This document shows positions 57,301-64,000 of a stretch of DNA of 64,000 nucleotides, piece after piece. Numbering within the stretch: position 1 is the stretch's first letter; each line of letters opens with the position of its first letter. This stretch comes from Steromphala cineraria (Eukaryota; Mollusca; Gastropoda; Trochida; Trochidae): NCBI GenBank assembly GCA_916613615.1, contig OU744733.1, forward strand, positions 33,891,939 to 33,955,938. The letters run 5' to 3'. A program made the position numbers and the translations under genes. The notes beneath the pieces were generated by a model. The model saw only the letters and a list, made by a program, of their open reading frames with translations. It did not search any database and was not told the origin of the DNA.

Positions 57301-57494
57301 GCCGGTTCTACTTTTTTCAAGCTTCGGCAATTCTCGCAACTTTCCGTTCGTAACAATCATTTTCCTTATTAGAACACCGGATTTGACGTATCTCAACTGC
57401 ATTTGTAACAAACCTACTTTTTAATATGATATTGAAGAATAATAAAGTGAGAAACTAGTGTTATCGTTAGTAAAGAAACTGCAAAACACTATAA

Positions 57495-57625
57495 AATAGG
57501 AATCCTAAACAAAACTCCGAGAACATCGCCAGCGACACTTGGCCCTATGACGTCATAGCCTACAACGATTATGACGTCATTTCCATGGTGACGTCGTTTG
57601 AAAGGATCCCGTCGCTCGGAATCCT
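57495..57625. promoter_or_regulatory. GC-richer patch with TGACGTCA motifs
   Basis: CTATGACGTCATAGCC and ATTATGACGTCATTTCC carry two CRE-type palindromes about 26 bp apart, with a third partial GTGACGTCG. The patch is flanked by GGAATCC on both sides. A promoter role is possible but no adjacent gene is known. Confidence 0.25.
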
Positions 57626-57902
57626 GAACTTACGTTTATCATATTCAGAACTTATAAATAATTACTAAGGATAACCTTTTATCACTGTATTTAGTTTTCA
57701 CACTTGAGAAAATTGCCTCTTACGTTTAACTACGCAAAGTAATGAGAAAATAAACGGATAATTGAGGTATCAAATCATCAGTCGAGCTTGTCATAGGTAA
57801 TCGCCTTCTTTGCATTATGTATCAATGCGCAGTTCGACGTCTCGGATTATTTAAGCAATTCAAAATTACTTTTAAAAAGGTTAAAAAGAGAGTATATAAT
57901 AA

Positions 57903-58065
57903 ATACAGAACGTCATACGTGTGCATTTGGGTCGTTTGTATTGAACTCGAAGATGTCATGGACGCGGAGAAACAACTCGTTCTTCGAACTCGTTCTTCCT
58001 CCGCGTCCATGACATCTACTCGTTCAATACAAACGACCCAAATGCACACGTATGACGTTCTGTAT
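57903..58065. repeat. palindrome, 67-bp stem
   Basis: The left arm starts ATACAGAACGTCATACGTG and the right arm ends CACGTATGACGTTCTGTAT. The arms pair over 67 bp with only a few mismatches around AACTCGAAGATG and CATCTACTCGTT. The loop contains CTCGTTCTTCGAACTCGTTC. No exact target duplication was found. Confidence 0.85.
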
Positions 58066-58246
58066 ATATATTGAATGTAATAAATTGAACAAATTATATT
58101 GAAAATCCTTTGCGAATTTAACTCCGAAGGGCATATTTTAAGGGTATTTCTGGAATTTTCAATGAAATAATTGTTGAAATAAATTCTAATATGAGTGAAT
58201 GGCCTTGTGATAAGTTGCTAACCAAGCCAAGACGAGTATTTTTTCC

Positions 58247-58610
58247 TTAAAGGGGCAGTAGCACGTTTTTTGGGGGAATATGAGGTGATGTCAGGAAAAT
58301 GAAAATTAATGGTTCCAATTGAAAGACAATGTATTTAAACTAAATGGAGCAGTAATAATTGAAATATATAATGTTAAGTTTCTTCATGCGATTCCTTTTT
58401 CTTACACAAATTGAATTAAAGGTGTTCACAAAAAATGGCTGCCATTGGATTTAAGGTGAATCTTCATACTTTGTCATCAGACTATGGAGGATTGACTTGT
58501 GTAATGAGATTTTCGACACTGTCAAAATAATACCTTTAACATTAACTTAAAATTATCAGCGAAGAATTTAAAATATAAAATTATGAAAAAACGTGCTACT
58601 GCCCCTTTAA
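58247..58610 (+). mobile_element. TTAA MITE, family 1, copy 11
   Basis: Complete, with TTAA on both sides; close to copy 10, which lies 1.2 kb upstream in the same orientation. Confidence 0.83.
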
Positions 58611-58654
58611 CAGCTGGTTCTTATTACTGGATTTAACAATATCGACCAGAAAAC

Positions 58655-58715
58655 GGCGCTACTGGCTGAAATATTTCCAAAGCGGCGTAAAACAATAACT
58701 CACTCACTCACTTTA
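58655..58715 (+). repeat. SINE-like 3' tail
   Basis: CTGGCTGAAATATTTCCAAA, GCGGCGTAAAACAATAACTC and a short (ACTC)n run match the style of a tail often seen on molluscan SINE-type repeats. No tRNA-like head was found nearby. The attribution rests on remembered resemblance. Confidence 0.4.
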
Positions 58716-59394
58716 CCAGAAAACTAGATAAACGTGCTAAAATGTTAACAATGCATATATTGAGTATGATAAATCATTTCCTGTGGAAGAAAATTAGTTA
58801 AAGTTTAAAATAACTGTCAAATCTGCACCACACATAACTAACCACTGATATTGAAATAAAAAGTACACTGACAGTCAAGAAAGATATTTGTGTCAATATA
58901 CTAAAGAAAATGTCATAAAGAAATGAAAATGAGTCTCCATCATTTCATTTTTGTTGATGTTACAAATTAAACAAATTATGTATGGTTGAGGTAGAAACAC
59001 AATGTTCATATATCAAATTCAACATTATTCTAATTGATCTGAAAAACTTTATCCGAATAATGCGTAAAATCCCTTCGGATTCGACCACTTATGTTTACAG
59101 TGCTAGAATAGGTGAAAACAACAAATGCAAGTCTCAGGTGAATGTGGTATTTTGTAATGTCAATCATGCAAAGGACAAAGCTGTTAGCGTATGTGAACAC
59201 GAGACAGGCTTTATGGTCCCTAGTATATATGCTCATAAACATTGCATCATCTCTGTACAATGGAAATTCAATTTGACATTTATATTTGGAAACTGAAAAT
59301 GTCACAAATATACTCTTGGGGAATGTTGGAACAGAAACTGAATACTCGCGTAAACGCACTGAATCACGGTTTAATCAATATCATTGTTATATTC
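58716..59394. other. AT-rich stretch with overlapping open runs
   Basis: Around 58982-59359 both strands are open for about 100 codons. The plus-strand run has some Cys residues but no motif, and neither has clear splice sites. I do not call a gene. Confidence 0.3.
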
Positions 59395-59591
59395 TTTTCT
59401 GGTTCATAGAACAATGCTTTTGCCATTAATCAGTAGCCAAAAACGATGATTTTAGAACAGCGTCGCTGATTGCACAACCAACTTTGATTGCCTCCAATCA
59501 GGCATCTCCCATTCTGTCCCACAAAGTCGACGTAATATAACAGAGGCTGTATCAACACTTCAAGAGTTGATCTGCCTCAGTGATAGAATAG
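59395..59591 (+). mobile_element. partial CATTCTC-type element (right half)
   Basis: AACAATGCTTTTGCCATTAATC, AACAGCGTCGCTGATTGCAC, CTCCAATCAGGCATCTCCC and ATAACAGAGGCTGTATCAAC closely follow the right half of the 19304-19649 element. The terminus is degraded (GTGATAGAATAGG in place of GGGGAGAATG). Confidence 0.65.
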
Positions 59592-60379
59592 GCTGACCTT
59601 TGATTCTTTCTCCTGGACAAGCGTTATTATTACTCATCATTTATGTACGTTTACTTGAACATAAACTGATTTTTAGGTGTAATCCTTTCTAAAATTGATG
59701 TTTGTGTATTTAACAAACTTCAAATACCAAAAATCAAATTACAGATGCATAATTGCTGGAACATATCCATAGATAAGTTAAATCTGTATTCAAAGGAGCA
59801 CAGCAAATAGTCTAGACAAGTTACCGTCAAAGCATGATTGATGACTTTCTAAGTAGCCATTAGCGTAGTCCTTGTCTACTTTGCTACACATGCAATGCTT
59901 CAGTTGAGTGTGTTTGGATGTTAAAGATGCCATTGTGCAACTACATTGATCAATAATAAATTGACTCTTGAGGCGGCAGGTGTTTTGTTCAGGAAGACAA
60001 TATTTTTTTATATCTTCTCTATCAAGGAGCAAGAAGACTAATGGGTTTACAAATGATCGTTTGTGAGAAAGGGTCAGACGTTGAGATTATTTATTTGATG
60101 ATACCACTTGTCATTGATAGAAAGGTTTTTATTTTTGGGATTTTAATCAACTGCAAAAACTACGATGATAATAATTATTCTGTCAACTTGTCATATCAAG
60201 TTTGAAACATCATTGCTCTGATTCTTAACTACTTGATTCTTTTGTTTCACTTTACCAAATTTTAGCAAAGCAATCGAAATGTTAAAACAAAAAAAATTCT
60301 AACTTTTCTATACAGAAGCATAATTTTGGCTTTGTCACATTTACATACCTTAGTTTATGTCTAGCCCTAATTTTACTAT
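59592..60379. other. AT-rich intergenic sequence
   Basis: A minus-strand run at 59790-60032 has several Cys residues but no recognisable domain or splice support. Confidence 0.3.
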
Positions 60380-60560
60380 CGATGGAAATACTAGTACTGA
60401 CAGAGGCTTCAATCACTTTATTAGAGTACTGTCTTACATCTATCACGTTTTGTAAACCAGGTGTACATTTACAGTGACCTAAAGCTTTATGTTATCTGAT
60501 ATTACTTGTGAAATGTCTGGAAGATATGCGGTCCGCTTTAATTCTGCTATACATCTTAGT
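60380..60560 (+). repeat. duplicated segment P6, copy 1
   Basis: CAGAGGCTTCAATCAC, GTACTGTCTTACATCTATCA, CCAGGTGTACATTTACAGTG and GAAATGTCTGGAAGATATG recur near 62040-62215 and 63030-63215. Confidence 0.6.
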
Positions 60561-60784
60561 TTCATATATTGATTTGTTTATGTTTGTGTTATATTGCAAA
60601 GAATGAAGGTGGAGAGTTTGAGATTATGTATGAACAATCGCAAACAGATGAACAGTTGAATACTTCTTAGATCAAACATACAGTAATTTTCATAATGAAT
60701 TAAGCTTAAGTTGAGGTAGACAAGTGCAAAGCCACGCAGCTGAACACATTTGTTTAGTGGACGACGATATTCCATCATTTGGTA

Positions 60785-60857
60785 CGGGATAGCTCAGTCG
60801 GCAAGAGCGCCGGCCTCACGTTGCTGAGGTCCAGTGTTCGAATCCCATCCAGGCCAT
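60785..60857 (+). repeat. tRNA-derived SINE head (tRNA-Val-like)
   Basis: GGGATAGCTCAGTCGGCAAGAGC gives a box-A match and a good D arm. GCCTCACGTT places a CAC triplet where the anticodon would be, and TGTTCGAATCC is a box-B match. The acceptor strands and the T stem do not pair properly, so this is not a functional tRNA; a tRNA-derived SINE or decayed tRNA copy is the better call. No clear SINE body or tail follows. Confidence 0.6.
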
Positions 60858-61103
60858 TTATACTTGATTCATAAAACATGAATATATATGGTCAATTTCA
60901 ATAACAATGACGATAACTCAAAGCTCCAGTGCCGTACATAAACTATAACGCAAATTAATGAAACTTTTCATTAAAAAAGTAATAACACTGAGTTAGTATA
61001 TGTCTATTTTGAAGATAAAATGTATTGTTTTTGACGAATGCAATTCTCCCAATTAATGTGGAATTCTAGTAAAATCTAATACTGATGCAACACCATTGAT
61101 TCC

Positions 61104-61467
61104 TTAAAGGGGCAGTATCACGTTTTTTGATAATTTTATATTTCAAAATTTTCACTGATAATTGTATGTTAATGCTAAATGTATTATTTTGACAGTGTCA
61201 AAAATCTCGTTACGCAAACCAATCATCCATAGTCAGACAACAAAGTATGAAGATTCACATAAAATCCATTGGCGGCCATTTTGTGTGAACACCTTTAATT
61301 CATTTTGTATAAGGAAAAGTAATCGCTTGGCTAAAGTTTACGTTATATATTTGAAGTATTACTGCTCCATTTAGTTTAAATACATTGTCTTTCAATTGGA
61401 ACCATTACTTTTCATTTTCCTGACATCACCTTATATTCCCCATAAAAACGTGCTACTGCCCCTTTAA
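61104..61467 (-). mobile_element. TTAA MITE, family 1, copy 12
   Basis: Complete, reversed relative to copies 10 and 11; left end AGGGGCAGTATCACG has one substitution. Confidence 0.82.
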
Positions 61468-61710
61468 ATGTTAGAAAACGTTTGATAAAAGGCAAAGTCA
61501 AAATGAAGATGAAGAATAAAATAGAGTTTTTTTAAATTGAATTACTTACACGTAGTATGTTACAAACAATCAATAATTTGATTTGATTGCTTGGATGCCT
61601 TACCCTAACATTTGTGTCATTATAGCTTTTTGTCTGGCAGTATTAATAGATTAAAAAGGATTAAGATATCAACCGAGTTATACAATTTAAACCATATTTT
61701 CAACACTGTT

Positions 61711-61885
61711 TCTGATAGTTTATCACAACAAATGATGGTTACGCTTGAAATATATTATAAATAGAATGGACAGTTTGAAATTTGAGAAAACGTACATTTC
61801 TGATAGTTTATCACAACAAATGATGGTTACGCTTGAAATATATTATAAGAAGAATGGACAGTTTGAAATTTGAGAAAACGTACAA
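61711..61885 (+). repeat. tandem duplication, period 88 bp
   Basis: TCTGATAGTTTATCACAACA begins units at 61711 and 61799; both run through GATGGTTACGCTTGAAATA to GAGAAAACGTACA with almost no differences. Confidence 0.9.
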
Positions 61886-61979
61886 TTATCCTTTATCTTA
61901 CTATACAGAAACACCAATTACTTAACAGTACATCAGTCTGGCTGTTGTGTTTTCGAGCTAGAAATACATCAGTAAACGA

Positions 61980-62235
61980 AAGTCTCGCCCTGACCCTACT
62001 TCCAAGAAATTAGCTGCTCAATCTATTGATAACAGCACCAGCACAGCCAGAGGCTTCGTTTGCTTTAATGGGGTACTGTCTTACATACATCAGGCTTTAT
62101 ATACCAGGTGTACATTTACAGTAGCCTATAACTTTATGTTATCTGATTTTATTAGTGAGATGTCTGGCAGATATGTTGGCCAATATATACTCTACTTTAG
62201 TCTGCAGTGTCTTTTATTAATTAGGATTGCCATTT
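61980..62235 (+). repeat. duplicated segment P6, copy 2
   Basis: CAGCCAGAGGCTTCG, GGTACTGTCTTACATACATCA, CCAGGTGTACATTTACAGTAG and GAGATGTCTGGCAGATATG match copies 1 and 3. The upstream phrase CTGCTCAATCTATTGATAACA extends the match to copy 3. Confidence 0.65.
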
Positions 62236-62949
62236 GATGTTGTCGATGTGATACTCTACCAGAAAAGGACTAAATACTCTCTCTTTAAATTACCAATTAA
62301 AAGCTTTTGACATATCTAAATTGCTTATTTTGTTTTTCTCCATGCAACAATAGGAATGGTTATGTGAGAAATTCGTCAAATGACCCACTTTAAAGAAATA
62401 TGAATGTACCGTATGTGTGGTAGCGCATTTCATGAAGAGGACAAACGCTTTTGATATTTTAATTTTAACATGTATATGTTCTATGTTACAAACCATTAAA
62501 ACATTCTACATACTCTATGCATATATTAAGACAGAACACCCAAAAAAGACAGAAGCAATACCTTAGAAAAGAGCAGAAAAAGAGCTCTCAAAGAAGATCT
62601 ACACATGTTGTGTTTTCAATTTATTGTTTATCTACTGTCTTGAATTGCTTGAAAACACTTATGATTTTCTGGAGTATGTTAAGTTCAGCTGCGTCTAAGC
62701 TAGGCCTTTTGCTACTTTCTTGAAAATATATCTGAAAGTTCAAGTACTGAGGTTGATATGTACCTCACTATAGCATTTCAAAACAGTATGCTGTTAATGA
62801 AATATTGTCACTTTTTAATCAACATTTATTTAACCGTAGATATATTGACACATATAGGCCGTTATTGACCAATTTAGTCAATGGACAACTGTTAAGTTTT
62901 ATTCAAATAAATATTGAAGTTGCTTAAAGGTAATTCCAAAGCAAGATAA
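62236..62949. other. AT-rich intergenic sequence
   Basis: No gene or element recognised. Confidence 0.3.
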
Positions 62950-63235
62950 AGTCTGACTTTTATGACATTCAACTGTAGGAATGTCTCACAACATAATCAG
63001 CTGTTCATTCTATCGATAACAACAAACGGACATCCAGAGGCTATTATCGCTTAATTATACTACTGTCGAACATATATCAGATTTTAACCAACCAAGTGTA
63101 CATTAACAGCAACCTATAACTTCATGTCTTCAGATTTTATTAGTTACATGTCTGGCAGATATGTGGATCACTATATACTCTGACGTTTATCTTAAGTGTC
63201 TTGTATTGATTTGGATTGACTTGTTGTGAATGTAC
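62950..63235 (+). repeat. duplicated segment P6, copy 3
   Basis: CAGCTGTTCATTCTATCGAT, CATCCAGAGGCTATTATCGC, AGTGTACATTAACAGCAACC and CATGTCTGGCAGATATGTGG match copy 2 at 61980-62235 in order. Confidence 0.6.
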
Positions 63236-64000
63236 GTGATCCATTAAACCAGGCTAAAGTAACAATGATATAAACGGTCACTAACTTCAGATTTTTATGT
63301 TTTGTTTACATAAATATCCTTTAAACACGATATTCAGAGAGTTGTGGTACCAAAAACTCTAACATTTAGATATGTATTAAGTATATTAGGATATATATGT
63401 TACAAAGCATTTTTATTAACTTGATGTATTGAATAGACATTCTTTTAAGAATACATAGGCGTCAAACCTTTCTTTAGATACAGTGCCATGTTTACAGGTT
63501 TGTACCAAAGTGTGTATTTACTTTGCAGTCAGACAAACGACATTGTTAATAAATCATCCATATATCATCTAATCATACAATTCAGTTATACTTTATGGAT
63601 TACAAGCAATATCCGAATATATGTTTTTTTTGCTCGTTCATTCAGCAAACGAGCAAAGACTGTGTGAATTGAACGCATTTGTATTTTACATTTAGTTTTC
63701 CGAAATGATTAATTAGAGTTTTAGATTGGTGATGGTCTAAATGGAGTACTTTACTAATTAAGGATCGTTGTTTCTGTCAAAAATTACTTTAACTTTAACT
63801 AATTCTTGACATATGTGCAGTTATACAGTTCCTTTTTTCATTACAACATTTACACAATTTATTATTTGATCAGCGATGAAATACTTGGTTTTATCAGTGA
63901 AATAAACTGTCTATCAGGCAACAGTGACGATATATTATATTTTCACTGTGACCAGTGACCATATATCATATCGTCACTGGTAGGTGCCGGAACCACTTAA
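63236..64000. other. AT-rich sequence to the window edge, with a terminal inverted pair
   Basis: At 63921-63989, CAGTGACGATATATTATAT and ATATATCATATCGTCACTG are inverted copies about 25 bp apart. Nothing else is recognised. Confidence 0.4.

Noticed and set aside
57817..58074. Open frames inside the 57903-58065 palindrome
   Set aside because: Long inverted arms automatically give matching open frames on both strands; the peptides are products of the hairpin.
58982..59359. Open frames of 104 and 109 codons on opposite strands
   Set aside because: Both strands are open over the same bases, neither has a recognised motif, signal peptide or good splice sites, and composition does not favour one strand.
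60785..60857. Functional tRNA-Val (CAC)
   Set aside because: Boxes A and B are good, but the acceptor and T stems fail to pair, so it is a tRNA-derived repeat.
61162..61374. 70-codon open frame
   Set aside because: Lies wholly within a family 1 MITE, as does the one at 5076-5285; other copies do not preserve the frame.

Overview
This is eukaryotic DNA, almost certainly from a mollusc and most likely a bivalve. It is AT-rich (roughly two thirds A+T by eye) and has no bacterial-style gene packing. It carries dispersed repeats typical of lophotrochozoan genomes: TCAAGGTCA-studded tandem blocks, blocks ending in GTCCGTCC tracts, and short inverted-repeat elements. The species assignment is an inference from repeat style and was not checked by search.

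Host genes are sparse. The best evidence is a minus-strand gene with an exon at 16252-16330 and a further exon running off the left edge (1-184). The two exons have compatible splice phases, which implies an intron of about 16 kb. The protein is not recognised. Weaker single-exon candidates lie at 1392-1479, 2446-2692, 9477-9807 (small Cys-rich peptide), 20757-20850, 32441-32647 and 51944-52195 (Ly6/uPAR-like Cys spacing). Repeated, diverged blocks between about 10 and 51 kb look like remains of an old tandem duplication of an unidentified locus.

Most of the recognisable content is mobile DNA. (1) Three unrelated families of short elements have inverted termini and sit on TTAA targets: twelve copies of a ~360-bp family with AGGGGCAGTAGCACG ends, three of a ~560-bp family with AGATGCT ends, and two of a ~490-bp family with AGWGACACAGAGTAT ends. 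(2) A group of foldback or MITE-like elements begins CATCCTC, CATCTTCC or CATTCTC and has 9-bp target duplications, which fits Mutator-like transposition; seven are located with both ends. (3) A Crypton-type tyrosine recombinase ORF at 37667-38947 (minus) is broken by a stop and a displaced reading frame. (4) Two decayed non-LTR retrotransposon reverse transcriptases lie at 54400-55920 and 49545-50320 (minus). (5) A tRNA-derived SINE head lies at about 60.8 kb. (6) Several long hairpin-forming palindromes have stems of 44-69 bp.

Layout: 1-9 kb, partial gene exon, four TTAA elements and a 9-bp-TSD foldback. 9-16 kb, a candidate small peptide gene, AGGTCA repeat blocks and a large 9-bp-TSD element. 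16-34 kb, the second gene exon, duplicated segments, a nested repeat insertion at 23.4-24.6 kb and an MITE flanked by a 64-bp duplication at 29.2 kb. 35-42 kb, the Crypton relic, a 69-bp-stem palindrome and a hammerhead-ribozyme-like motif at 41.8 kb. 42-57 kb, more elements, two LINE relics and a nearly identical pair of 9-bp-TSD elements. 57-64 kb, more TTAA elements, a long palindrome, the SINE head and a threefold repeated segment. No defence system, operon, CRISPR array or viral genome was seen. The items most worth checking are the hammerhead-like motif, the CATYYTC element group, the Crypton relic and the phase-matched exons.
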